Below the pieces are notes generated by a model, which worked only from the letters and a program-made list of their open reading frames with translations, was not told the DNA's origin and did not search any database. This document shows positions 15,401 to 23,681 of a stretch of DNA of 56,684 nt, one piece after another. Position numbers and translations under genes: made by a program. Position 1 is the first letter of the stretch. Each line of letters starts with the position of its first letter. Source of the DNA: JAFGPS01 sp964628465 (lineage in GTDB: Bacteria > Planctomycetota > Phycisphaerae > Sedimentisphaerales > Anaerobacaceae); contig CAZVOA010000021.1 in assembly GCA_964628465.1 (NCBI GenBank), forward strand, positions 1-56,684, written 5' to 3'.

Positions 15401-17468
15401 ACTGCCAGATGTCATATCGCTCGGCAATTTCGGCCGCAATCGAGAAAGGAAGCGATTGCCGTGTGACAACACTTTTCGAGCTTATTTGTGTATTAGATGA
15501 TGTAATACTGATTTCACGTCCGATTGTCTTATCGACGAGCATATATAATTTTTTATCCGAAGCGCGGGAGATCGTATATCTAATCTGCCAGTTGCCTGTA
15601 TATTCCTCGACCTTCATATTCACAAAGCCGGCGGAATTGCAACTCTGCCTCGGCTGTTTTCGAGTAACATTAAGCTCGATTTGTCCCTGTGTCGATGAAT
15701 TATAACTATAGGCGTATTGTATCTGCTTTTCCATGCCGAGAGTAACCATTCTCGCAACCGGAATTTCCTCAAGCTCGGTCGGGACATTTTCCGGAGCGGC
15801 ATCCAAATCACCCTGTGCTGAAACAGAAACGTATCCAGTTATTGTTTCGCCCTGCGATTCGATTAAAGGAACGGCAATCTGCCTTGGGTCCGCATTGCTC
15901 GGCCATTCCCAGTTACTCGGAATATTCTGCAATATTATAGTAACTTTTGCCACTTCTTCGGGCTGTACAGGTTTTTTAAGTTCAATAATTAAAAGATCCC
16001 TGTCCCCTTCTTTCTGCGTACGATATTCGAATCCAGTCTGCTGCTGATTTACAAGAACATTGGCGATTTGCCATTGTTCGGACAAGCCGCGAAGAACAAA
16101 TGTCATCGCAAACAATTCCCGTTCGACCGCGGTTATTTCAAAATTCCCTGTTAATGTCACCTGCTGGGTCGAAACAACTATTTTCTGCTGCTCGTTTATG
16201 CTCCTTCGCAGGTTTACTTCTTCCAGTTCGAGACTGAGAGCCCAATCCTGTCCCCAGTGGAAATAAAGTCTTCCACCCAGATTCGCATCGAGACCTGTAA
16301 TCCACGCGGCGGCAGAAGCATCTTCACGGCGTACCGACGACAAAGTTTCTCCGCGAACACCGAGAGTTTCGTCTGTATTAACCATTATATAGCCGCGTTG
16401 AGCATCCGCATCTACAAGCTCTATACGCGGACTGTTCCATGTTTGTTTTTTTCTGGCGCAGGCCGCCTGAATGCGCAGCGCAACTGTACCGACTTTACCT
16501 GTACTTAGACGCACATTAAGAATTTGATTTCCTGCGGAAGCCGAATCATTATTTTCTATAGACCATCTGACTAAATTTGGACATGTAACCTGAGTTATCG
16601 TCCAATCAGACGGAAGTTTGAACCGCAACTGCCTTACGCCTCTTCTGAGAACCTGTACAGTGTAGAGACATTCGAGACTTTGTTCCGTTGCGGTCAATTT
16701 TATGGTCGCAGCTGATTCACCGAGAAGAATCGCCTTGTCATCTTCCTTTCTGCCGTTACCCATTAAAATAACGGTAAGCTTATTTTGTCCGCCGATAACC
16801 AGTTCAGCATTGGTAACATCCTTGTCTTTGTCATATACTGTTTTGGAAACAGGTGAAGTTGAGTGAATTTCCAAATCCCCCGGCGCGGCAAGCGACAATG
16901 TCCCCGCGGTTGCTTCCGGTATCGAGACACTGAACTGCATACCGCCGCTTGTAAGTTCCTGCAATTTCGTTTTCGCCTCAATTTCAAGCTTGTGCGTTCC
17001 TTTCGCGGCAACAATTAATACCAGCCTGCCCTGCTTGTCATAACCCAGAGGCGCAGGTTTACCGTCAAATGTCACTCGGTTTAATCCTACCTGCGCAAAC
17101 GCGAGCGGAATCATAACCGGCTCTTTGCTCATTGATGTCACTTCCAGGTTTCCAGTTATAGTAACATTCTCATCTTTAATTTGCGACGAGTACTGAGCGT
17201 TGGTTATCTGTCCCAGCTTGAGTCCTTCATCGGGCAGTTTCTCAGCGGCTGAAAGCAATTCATCGAATTGCTTACGTTCCATGAGAACCGCTTTATTCGC
17301 CGGATCAATTAAATCCGGCAAATCCTGATACGGAACATAAATATCAGGTTTCGATTGCCCTGAAGCCGCAGATAAAATCAAAATCGGCATAAGCATAATC
17401 GCAATGAAGATTAATCTTGATTTTTTTATCACGTCAAATTTTTTCAAACATGTTTTAAAGCATTTCAT
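9450..17468 (-). CDS. Giant 2672-residue envelope protein: in-frame fusion of two paralogous modules
   Basis: No named family is recognised. The first half (about 1-1255) has a signal peptide, the opening motif IYVPYQDLPDLI, a long run of beta-rich domains and three transmembrane helices near 1156-1235. The second half starts with a signal-peptide-like helix (VAVLIILCSILTVNVSAAQ, about 1240-1258), then IIIPYDTAPG and VLVPYSRFVELW. It carries its own beta-rich ectodomain, a helical segment (about 2190-2420), a Gly/Met-rich stretch (about 2453-2502) and C-terminal membrane helices from about 2603. The 1110-residue protein upstream has the same VPY...PYxxFxxLW opening and signal/ectodomain/three-helix plan. 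No in-frame ATG separates the halves, and three helices plus the retained signal keep both ectodomains outside the membrane. The Shine-Dalgarno AGGAG lies seven bases before the ATG. It is co-transcribed with the 1110-residue gene, 56 bases upstream. The function is unknown, possibly an envelope scaffold served by the MoxR/VWA machinery. Confidence 0.85.
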   Translation of the reverse strand: MKCFKTCLKKFDVIKKSRLIFIAIMLMPILILSAASGQSKPDIYVPYQDLPDLIDPANKAVLMERKQFDELLSAAEKLPDEGLKLGQITNAQYSSQIKDENVTITGNLEVTSMSKEPVMIPLAFAQVGLNRVTFDGKPAPLGYDKQGRLVLIVAAKGTHKLEIEAKTKLQELTSGGMQFSVSIPEATAGTLSLAAPGDLEIHSTSPVSKTVYDKDKDVTNAELVIGGQNKLTVILMGNGRKEDDKAILLGESAATIKLTATEQSLECLYTVQVLRRGVRQLRFKLPSDWTITQVTCPNLVRWSIENNDSASAGNQILNVRLSTGKVGTVALRIQAACARKKQTWNSPRIELVDADAQRGYIMVNTDETLGVRGETLSSVRREDASAAAWITGLDANLGGRLYFHWGQDWALSLELEEVNLRRSINEQQKIVVSTQQVTLTGNFEITAVERELFAMTFVLRGLSEQWQIANVLVNQQQTGFEYRTQKEGDRDLLIIELKKPVQPEEVAKVTIILQNIPSNWEWPSNADPRQIAVPLIESQGETITGYVSVSAQGDLDAAPENVPTELEEIPVARMVTLGMEKQIQYAYSYNSSTQGQIELNVTRKQPRQSCNSAGFVNMKVEEYTGNWQIRYTISRASDKKLYMLVDKTIGREISITSSNTQISSKSVVTRQSLPFSIAAEIAERYDIWQLNLDSSILGTVVINASYERPVEGNTLKVPLIRPICDGQINEHLAIQANEELALEITPAGTKEIDAIDLPPLPVRASRILAAYQLEAANAPEGVNTSISLKTSVHTNYEIPTALVTSANLVTYLDNQLWQQTEANFQIANASRQFLTFRLPDGAQLWSLAVDGRQAKPQRSSEGDYQVAFGKLGGSVNVKIVYAYRPKDMSFDNAKLGGVELPGLKMNQLRWNVVPPPGYVITSQKTNMQMLAIIRQKPAFVKLYDSIKQFRFSGILGTSTLHRARHQSRASKYDIGFSGGTSTRYERSGEAGSLGTTVTNAAVPNLEPGTAYYWRGDVVDQVRNMDARETPQTQQPEFTRGGRRGITPSEAAEGIRREEMQDREYMQRQVELERQRGQQTSNLLIQGDESSIPYADLVTYPTNWRDLSQQATRAGIIAEGRYTLPVNLIATPGAGRLARFLGMGTDDLAIGLTKQSKQKNYMTFGFLLMTIFGLAMLVKKMKINIGCLIVILLFSSFIAVWYPSLTSFANGIFWGVLFLIALMIIICIVRKILKCTGWISGNSPAVAVLIILCSILTVNVSAAQHPIPVPAAQNKEQIIIPYDTAPGNAETSGKVLVPYSRFVELWNKVHPAEPIDLPVPGTDISLADVKYNVTVTQEQLNLVLTAEIRTFGKEWVTLPLPVSGLAITEAMYKNKDAQLLAGPGGMVLMLPGDSSGTLQLKAIAKPQYMGKMGSIKILLPPLPAPVMNVTLPEDDLELEIDGIESPAYKQNSGVGNRWTAALGMSRDITMRWLPKLGDRSGDSTLSADSTHEVYAFHWSIIGISKVTYSFAGGERDRFKFLVPMDTTLTDVAGTNLRDYRQLGESDFDGKTFKVIEVRLHRAAKKQFELTIKWLSSLPVGNETGQELQLVRAGDVSRESGTVTLYSAGGMEVKVTDVVGGRRTTIESNPNPSAARNSVLQNSARGTSPTGLLVEKESSDRAKPVASYYWPYRPFSISLQFSRTSTVPKINLDQLVRVNNDRIELLVQANLSTEQGELFDASFALPKDYELLSVVGPAVSDFYERSNSNGNFVHIEFDRGQLQTTAAFVLVQNNAPPEDFNVPTIMYIDSIGHEKSEQKGRLAIQIAASYNAHTISSTNLNSVAPRTLQGWLNPQQHELVQFAYSYEKTDPTLRLRIENKPTQIRAEIFAGMVVNTTSANYTYRLRYTIDGSPIDKLSFSLPDEYASLVAVESPILRSLNRADANDNRTSWTISLLNEVTGIVDIAVNFSLPVEASTVSISIPDLVTDSPEGQRTIVAVQNMSRHEIKIAQSRNLTVLPLSEQQAMIPAQMRDSLQYVYQSYEKDWNISLGLTQSKEAVRVQAVVDLLTITTVINRDGRCRYEVRVALQNRSEQFLKVQTPKGLNLWSANVASQPVKPVRDANSPEGIVLIPLVKTSPGGLPYDIVMYFADEGKKSLVNPLKGISRLKPPAISIVGIPVTRTTWSLLLPNDYKYMRPGGNMSPIVGIVEALILDNEARLEQFNRMDQSYRELAVKGKSSQVDIAISNYSVMNDQISSNIKQIEQFINSNRDDISRDDYERLMSDVGRQRAFQTGVMGSNSAFMVKQQEQEQNNMNYYLNSTVSNGGVAENTRNIWLNQMPDFVESNERQQVERLNQELKESQKQLSIANESYKAEIALDNISGGKDIAKKPGKAADELILGESDKKNEVAKTLEELASKTDSSIAQRQVQLQEQLSQMSSNRLQRYNQSNMYRSQQEGQVAMDMDAFEDIPQNMPPGAMGGGMMVSGGYGEAGMGGMMGGYGAGGMGMGGGRGGRGAAGGMAQNAPRTSTMTAGRTATPQAGTESGQGQQLFDRALGNQPVVTGMPSDAGSQAITHQAYTSQNIYSLPVSLPSGGEIRLDFARPSGQAELSIWAVPQKTITNLVATLVIVVLLAVLVAIMKIWKQFSKKRAIPGKTMIVYVVLFVISTLLFGIFGLIASILIILVNEGRHAIFA

Positions 17469-17524
17469 GAGTTTACTCCTGACGCCTGTCGCGGCAGATC
17501 GCGAGATCGACGGAAAAGCTTTGA

Positions 17525-20500
17525 TTATTTTTGTTCTTTTTTATCATCAGACTTCTGCTCAGGTTTCGCATCCGCCTGTTTTTTAGTTTCATTTGCCTGT
17601 TTTTTCTCTATGTTTTTTTGCTTTTTTAACGCTGCATTTTGCTTAAATTCAGGCATTTTTATAAAATACCACTTGCCAATCCACATCAACAATACAAGAC
17701 CGATTGGGAACCAGCCTGTTTTGAGAACTCTTACAACAAGGACAGGATTGAACAGATAAATAATTCCTGCGAAAAGTATTACCCCAAGAATTATCATAAG
17801 TCTGTCCTGGCATTTTACTTTGAGCATGTATATTCCAGCGGCAACAATAACAAGCCATACAACTATACTGAAAGTTTCTTTGCCCATTGCGAAAACAGAT
17901 AATGTCCCCGGACTTCCCTGACGTACAAAATTATAATCACGTCCCTGGCCGGCAAGATTGAATCCGCCTGTCGGTCTTGTTTGGCCGCGTTGCGAGGAAT
18001 CAAACCTGTAATGTTCCTGCACAAAAGAATTTAACATATTTTGTGAATCATAATTTTGGATTGGTGAAAATACCCTGCTATTTCCGAGGAAATAGTAACC
18101 ATCGGGAATCCATACTCGCCATAGCGTCTGAATCACAGGAATTTCCTCAGCTAACGATGGTGCGGTAAGCTTCGAGGCACGAGCGCCTTTCAGGCCGTAA
18201 GAAACTTCAAGTATGAATCTTGAAACCTGTCCTGCGGATGGAGGCAAACGCACGATACGTTCGTTTGCCGAGACACCGGTCTCTACAGGTGCTTCGTCAC
18301 CATCCAGAAGAACGGCGGTAATTTCCGCGCCTTCAGGCAAAGTCATGGCAAGCCTCTCACCTTTGCTCGTTTCAAGAAAGAATGTCGCGTGAGTATTGAG
18401 CATTCCATCGCGAGCGAGAACCTGCTCGACAATAGCGGCATTAACTATAGTTGTGAAAACCGCCGCTTCTTTCTGTACAACTACAGGAAGCGACAGTTTA
18501 TACATCGGAACAGTATATTTGAACGCGAGCGATGCTGACTGCCTGTGAGATTGATTAGGTAAATCAACAGGACTGCCCGCGTCTCCCGATGTAAGACCTT
18601 CGGTTACAGGCGTAGCAATAGCGAGAGTATCAGCTTTCGCGATTGCGATAAAGCCGTTCTGATCGGAAAGTTTTCCGGCTGCAAGTATCGGCGGAACATC
18701 GACATTTGTCGCCTGACCTACTTCACCGGCTTTAAATGTTCTTCTTGTTCGTACAAGCAATTGATAATTATTAATCACTTTCGATTGCAGAACAACTTTA
18801 TAATATGCCCATTCTATTTCCTTGCCGGAAGCATCATTCGTATCAGTGACCTGGTCTACGGGAAGTTCGCTGATACGCGGCTTTTCCTTGATATTCGTGC
18901 CGATAATCTCAACTCCATCGTTCGCAAAAGCGGCAGGCATTTTCAGGTAGAATGTATCGACCGGAGCATAACGTATCGTGTACTGAACAACCGCTTCATG
19001 GTCAATAGAACCCTGCTGAATATTTACAAGCCTGTGTATTGTCGCGGAAATCTGAGTCGGCTTTACAGAGATATTGAATTTGCCTCCTGCCGGTGTGTTG
19101 TTGTCGATTACTCGAAACTCGAACGCCATCGCAGGCGCAAGTTCGGGTATAGCAGACCATCGCTGAGCCTGATTCAATGGAATAGGCTGAATCTGGTTCA
19201 TCTGTGCTATTTCGGCCTGTAACTGCTCGGCGGTCGCCAAAGTAATCTGGCCGTCGTACAACTGTAAATTATTCGGATCAGGTTTAGGCAAACTGAAATC
19301 AACCGCATCATTCGGTTCCGCACGGTCAGCCTGAGCATCGAGTCTAAGCTCGAAACTGCCCATCATTTCTCTTCGTAGAAGTATATGAAGCTGGCGATTT
19401 TGCCCTTCGCCGATTAACTGATGGTCATCGACAATATTATCCGGGCCGACTGTTTCGATTTTCCACGGTTCGGGCAAATTCATATTAAGCTCGAAAATGC
19501 CGTTCTTTTCGACTTTGTAACGAAGTCTGCCCTGCATTTTGAGTTTGTCACTATCAACGCCAAGAATCCAGTTCTGATTTACCGAAATTCGCGGCAAAGT
19601 TGTCTCTATAGCCAATGTCGCGTTATAATCTGATGTTATGAAACGATACGCGGTGACACCTGCCTGCGACTGTAGATTCGCGGGCAATTGTCCAGTATCG
19701 ACACGCGCGAGATTCGTTATGTTCTCTACGTGAACTGTTCGTCTCTGCGAATATGTAATACCAATCAGGCCGCTCTGCCTGAATACATTCTGTGTTACAA
19801 TAGGTGCAAGCGGAACTTTTATTTGAGCCTCCTGCACGAAACGCTCCATCTTTATATTAAGAGTATATTGTTCTTTTGCCGGTGAGAACAATTCGACATT
19901 CAAAATTGGTATCGCGAGTCCTTCTATGACTTGTGTAATATCCCAGCGAGAGATATTGGCACCGGTGACATCCGTAATTCTGAACTGGTCCGGCATTTGT
20001 ATCGCGAAAGAATTAACTCCGCCGCGATGTATGTTGTAGTTAAGCTGTACATCGTTTTTGATAAGCGCTTCATCTATATGAATATGCTGAAACTGCTCGC
20101 AGATAATCACCGATTCGAGCTCTTCGGCGGCTTGCGTTTTCGGCTTCCAGCTTAACTTGACTTTTGAAACAGAACCGAGAAACGCCTGAAGCCTCGTACC
20201 TTTTTCAACCTGCGAAGTCGTAGCGGCGAGCATCGGCTCTACATCGACTTTAAGATTTTCTTCTGGTATTGAAAGGTCAAGAGTCGTTATCGCCGCGGAA
20301 GGAATACTATATTCCAACACAGCCAGTCCGGGCTGAATATCAAGCTGACGAACAAAATCCAGCGCCAGAACATAGCGGCCAGAGCCTTGAACTGTAATAT
20401 AATACTGACCGTTTTCAACCCTGAGCAAAGGAGCTATTCCAGTCTTGCCAACTTTGGTTAAAGTCGCGTCCGAAACCGCCGCAGTGCCAAGACCTATCGG

Positions 20501-20857
20501 TACATGCACCCACTCTTCAGTGAGAATATCGATTGTCAGTTCCAGTTTTACGCGGGCGATTTCCTCTTCGACCTTGCCATTGAACCGTGCCGTACTTATC
20601 AGATATGAAAACGGAGCTTTTGAAACTTCGGCGGGCTTGGCCTGTGCGGCTTCCCATAGCTTCTGGAAATCCTTGTAAGGCATAAAAACACCCTGACCTT
20701 CAGTCTCAAATACTTTTTTCAGCTCATCATAAGGCACATAAACCTTTGAGGGTGACTGACCTGTATCATTATCCGCACCTGAAGCGGCCATACATTTTGA
20801 TACTGGCAATAAAATCAGACTGCATAATAGTGTGATGACTTGATACTTTTTACACAT
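17525..20857 (-). CDS. 1110-residue envelope protein, single-module paralogue of the 2672-residue protein
   Basis: An unrecognised family. The protein has a signal peptide (MCKKYQVITLLCSLILLPVS) and then the paired motif VYVPYDELKKVF and VFMPYKDFQKLWEAA. About 900 residues of beta-sandwich-like sequence follow, with the recurring pattern KPTQISATI, then YTIRYAPVDTFYLKMP. Three membrane helices (about 990-1065) lead to a cytoplasmic tail made almost wholly of Lys, Gln, Glu and Asp. The same motifs open both halves of the downstream 2672-residue protein, so three tandem copies of one ancestral gene lie here. Compared with its paralogues, the segment between ectodomain and membrane is short and lacks the Gly/Met-rich and coiled insertions. 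A good AGGAG lies eight bases before the ATG. It is the first gene after a 313-bp gap and probably has its own promoter. Confidence 0.85.
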   Translation of the reverse strand: MCKKYQVITLLCSLILLPVSKCMAASGADNDTGQSPSKVYVPYDELKKVFETEGQGVFMPYKDFQKLWEAAQAKPAEVSKAPFSYLISTARFNGKVEEEIARVKLELTIDILTEEWVHVPIGLGTAAVSDATLTKVGKTGIAPLLRVENGQYYITVQGSGRYVLALDFVRQLDIQPGLAVLEYSIPSAAITTLDLSIPEENLKVDVEPMLAATTSQVEKGTRLQAFLGSVSKVKLSWKPKTQAAEELESVIICEQFQHIHIDEALIKNDVQLNYNIHRGGVNSFAIQMPDQFRITDVTGANISRWDITQVIEGLAIPILNVELFSPAKEQYTLNIKMERFVQEAQIKVPLAPIVTQNVFRQSGLIGITYSQRRTVHVENITNLARVDTGQLPANLQSQAGVTAYRFITSDYNATLAIETTLPRISVNQNWILGVDSDKLKMQGRLRYKVEKNGIFELNMNLPEPWKIETVGPDNIVDDHQLIGEGQNRQLHILLRREMMGSFELRLDAQADRAEPNDAVDFSLPKPDPNNLQLYDGQITLATAEQLQAEIAQMNQIQPIPLNQAQRWSAIPELAPAMAFEFRVIDNNTPAGGKFNISVKPTQISATIHRLVNIQQGSIDHEAVVQYTIRYAPVDTFYLKMPAAFANDGVEIIGTNIKEKPRISELPVDQVTDTNDASGKEIEWAYYKVVLQSKVINNYQLLVRTRRTFKAGEVGQATNVDVPPILAAGKLSDQNGFIAIAKADTLAIATPVTEGLTSGDAGSPVDLPNQSHRQSASLAFKYTVPMYKLSLPVVVQKEAAVFTTIVNAAIVEQVLARDGMLNTHATFFLETSKGERLAMTLPEGAEITAVLLDGDEAPVETGVSANERIVRLPPSAGQVSRFILEVSYGLKGARASKLTAPSLAEEIPVIQTLWRVWIPDGYYFLGNSRVFSPIQNYDSQNMLNSFVQEHYRFDSSQRGQTRPTGGFNLAGQGRDYNFVRQGSPGTLSVFAMGKETFSIVVWLVIVAAGIYMLKVKCQDRLMIILGVILFAGIIYLFNPVLVVRVLKTGWFPIGLVLLMWIGKWYFIKMPEFKQNAALKKQKNIEKKQANETKKQADAKPEQKSDDKKEQK

Positions 20858-21170
20858 GTTCTGCTCTCCTAAAAATCGACTTCAGAGTATAGACCGATTA
20901 CAGTAAACTCACCCACCGGTCCCGAACCTGATAAGTCTTTGTTCATAGGCCTTGAAACCTTTTAAAATTTTAATCCGCTACATATTTTAAATCTCAAATA
21001 TACTGATTAAGATTCTATACACAAATATTTAAAATGGTAAAGAAAAAAATAATTTTATTCAATATTTCTTTCATTATCCCCCCGCGGCCAGAATAAACAA
21101 AGTAAATTCAATGTAAAATCCGAACAATTACTTTTTACATATTTTTTACAAAAGGTTTTAGGAATACCAA
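20858..21170 (-). promoter_or_regulatory. 313-bp intergenic leader and candidate promoter for the two giant paralogues
   Basis: This is the only sizeable gap inside the 34-kb block. A candidate minus-strand promoter is TTGTGT (21019-21024), a 16-base spacer and TATATT (20997-21002). It would give a leader of about 130 bases. The leader holds a hairpin (GACCG 20892-20896 with CGGTC 20917-20921) and ends with AGGAG before the ATG at 20857. I compared the leader with the riboswitch classes I know and found no match. Confidence 0.4.
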
Positions 21171-23678
21171 TTATAACCTTCTCATAAGAAGACCCGGAAA
21201 CAGAAGAAGCAAGGCTAAGAGATAACAAATATGAGCGACTGATTTGCGTGTTTCTATCGGTATGATGTCATCGCGAATGTTATCTATATTGACAGGTTTT
21301 ATACTGCTGAACGCGGCATCAGCTTTTGCGGCAAGATTATATTCAGCGGGATACGGCTTATGAAAATGCAGAATCTTCATTTTGTCACTGTCACGATTGT
21401 ACAAACGAAGCGAATACCTTTTCCTGTCCAGAACAGGAACATTCAACGTGTATTTTCCTAAGCCGCTCTCGGTGCATTCTATGGTAGTTACATTGCCGTT
21501 TTCATCACTGATCTGCGCATCCCAGTTAATTCCTGATACGAACCGCCCCGCTTTATCGCTCTGTGTCAGGTCTATTCGCCAGAAGTCGCCACCGGAAGTC
21601 TGATTCACATAAAGTCCCTCGACTGTGTCTCGTCGCACAACAGCGCGTATGACCTGCGACCAGAACAATCCGAATTTTTTCCAGTTCAGCCATTGGCTTG
21701 ACCAGCGGTTCGTGAGGTCACTTGTAAAAGCCGCTCCCATTCCAAGTCCATATCTTGATACGGCAAATAAAGGGTCGCCGGTATCAAGAGCATACAGCAG
21801 TTGCGTAGCCGGTTTTGCGCGTGTCATAACATACCCGAGTACGACAGGAAGCTCGGTTTCGTCGATTCCGTTCAACATGGGATGGTCTCCGGTCTGTACA
21901 ATGCTGAAAATATCTTCCTTAACAGCCGTGCGCGAGGTCTCGACTGTTTCTTTTGTGAAAATATGCGGTATTGTTGTCGGGTCCGTTGTTTCGTAATACC
22001 TGCCCTGCCCTATTTCAGCTATGGAAGCAAGAAGCTGTCTGTCCGAATCTCCGAGCGCGACAGTAGAAATCGTTATACCGGCGTTTGCCATTTCAGAAGC
22101 AAGACCAGTAAAATCAGCCTGCTGGCTTCTTCCATCGGTAAGAATGATAACATGTTTGATTTTCGCGTTTGCGGTATCGAGCATTTGAAAAGCAACGGTC
22201 ATAGGCGGATACATATTCGTTCCGCCGCTCGCGGCGATAGTATCGATAGATGATTTTATGTACTCCGCCTCCATTACGCTGCGCAAGTCACTCACAATAT
22301 GCGGCTGACTGTCAAAACCGATTACACCGATTTGATCCTGTTTGCCTAAAAGTTCCACCGTAGCTTTCGCCGCCTGCCTTGCAAGATCAATCGGAACGCC
22401 ATTCATACTTCCCGATTTATCAATGACAAGAACCATAGCGACTGAAGGCTGCTCTTTTTCTTTTTCATACCTGCTTGTCAGAGGCAGAACTTCCTCGATA
22501 GGAGTTTTGAAATACCCGCCGAGTCCATAGCTATTGTTGGAACCGAGCATAATCAGGCCGCCGCCGAAATCTGTTACATATTTTTTTATCATTTCCATCT
22601 GGGCCGGTTTCATATCAGTCGCGGAAATGTTCGCGAGAATTAGCGCGTCAAAAACCAATAGCTCTTCAAGTGTCTCCGGCACGCCGTGATTATCACGAGT
22701 CTCCACAACAAAATCCTGCTCATTCAAAGCTCTTGTCAAAGGCCTCATCTGCATGGTTTTTTCATGCAGCACGAGAACTCTTGGTTTTCCTCCGACATTC
22801 ACAGTGCAGCCCGCCTGATTGTTGATTGGAAAATAATCGTCTTGAGCCGAAACTTCAATTGTCCAGTATGTTGCGCCGGGAGTTATCATTTCCACATCAA
22901 ATGTAAAAATATTCTCCTTGTTGGGGTCCAGAACGGCGTCAACCTGCTGAATGACAACGGCCTGATGTACAAGTTTTATCTTCGCCGGAATTTCTGAATT
23001 AGTTATCACCTCCGCGGAAAAACGAATCTTTTCCCCCTCAAACGCGTCAGGTGTGTTTGTTTTAAGATATTTTACACAAACTTCTTTTTCCCTGAGACTT
23101 CCAAGTTTTTGGAATCGCACATCGATATTTTCTTTCGACAGGAGATTCATTGTTTCGGAAAAAGTATCGTGCGTCTCGCAGCCGTCAGAAAAAAGTACAA
23201 TCCGCCGGGCTTTATCAGCCGGAAAAAGTAATCTCGTAGAAAGCAGAGCCTGCGAAAGACGGCTGGCACTCCTGAACTTGTCATCGGGAAGCGTCTGAAT
23301 CCATTCGTTGAGCAATTCGGAAGCCTGTTCGATTGATTCACACCGCCTGGTTCCATCGGCAACCAAAAATAAATCCCATGAGTCGCCCCAATTAAGCTGC
23401 TCGGTGCATTCCCTGACTTTTTCAACCGCGTCACATGCCGACTGAAGGTCTATCGACTCAGAAACATCAATCAGAAAAACTACATGCAGCCCGTCCAGTT
23501 TTTGAGGTATGAATGGCCGTGACAACGCGAGAACTATTAAAACTATCGACAAGATTCTCAGAATGGAAGCTGTTATTCGGTACTTCAAAGGCCTGTCCAC
23601 AAGACTGTACTTAAAACTTACCAGCACCGGAATCAGTAATAATAGTAATAATAATGGTCTATAGCTAACAAGATACAT
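21171..23678 (-). CDS. BatB-like membrane protein with two VWA domains and a GATase1-like domain
   Basis: An 835-residue membrane protein. Two N-terminal helices (about 7-25 and 35-55) are followed by a first VWA domain with the metal-ion motif FLIDVSESID. A beta-rich segment leads to a class-I glutamine-amidotransferase-like fold (RVLVLHEK, then YVTDFGGGLIMLGSNNSYG, where the nucleophile Cys is absent, so it is probably non-catalytic). A second, complete VWA domain (VLVIDKSGSMNG, SGGTNMYPP, ILTDGRS) and a C-terminal helix end the protein. VWA domains bind protein partners through a divalent metal, so it is likely an assembly or scaffold partner of the MoxR ATPase. It starts three bases after the preceding VWA gene and ends its transcription unit. 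This architecture is known from planctomycete proteins of undefined function. Confidence 0.85.
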   Translation of the reverse strand: MYLVSYRPLLLLLLLIPVLVSFKYSLVDRPLKYRITASILRILSIVLIVLALSRPFIPQKLDGLHVVFLIDVSESIDLQSACDAVEKVRECTEQLNWGDSWDLFLVADGTRRCESIEQASELLNEWIQTLPDDKFRSASRLSQALLSTRLLFPADKARRIVLFSDGCETHDTFSETMNLLSKENIDVRFQKLGSLREKEVCVKYLKTNTPDAFEGEKIRFSAEVITNSEIPAKIKLVHQAVVIQQVDAVLDPNKENIFTFDVEMITPGATYWTIEVSAQDDYFPINNQAGCTVNVGGKPRVLVLHEKTMQMRPLTRALNEQDFVVETRDNHGVPETLEELLVFDALILANISATDMKPAQMEMIKKYVTDFGGGLIMLGSNNSYGLGGYFKTPIEEVLPLTSRYEKEKEQPSVAMVLVIDKSGSMNGVPIDLARQAAKATVELLGKQDQIGVIGFDSQPHIVSDLRSVMEAEYIKSSIDTIAASGGTNMYPPMTVAFQMLDTANAKIKHVIILTDGRSQQADFTGLASEMANAGITISTVALGDSDRQLLASIAEIGQGRYYETTDPTTIPHIFTKETVETSRTAVKEDIFSIVQTGDHPMLNGIDETELPVVLGYVMTRAKPATQLLYALDTGDPLFAVSRYGLGMGAAFTSDLTNRWSSQWLNWKKFGLFWSQVIRAVVRRDTVEGLYVNQTSGGDFWRIDLTQSDKAGRFVSGINWDAQISDENGNVTTIECTESGLGKYTLNVPVLDRKRYSLRLYNRDSDKMKILHFHKPYPAEYNLAAKADAAFSSIKPVNIDNIRDDIIPIETRKSVAHICYLLALLLLFPGLLMRRL

Positions 23679-23681
23679 ACA

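Noticed and set aside
20858..21170. Riboswitch in the leader of the 1110-residue gene
   Set aside because: One modest hairpin is present, but no conserved core of cyclic-di-GMP, SAM, cobalamin or other known classes could be matched by eye.
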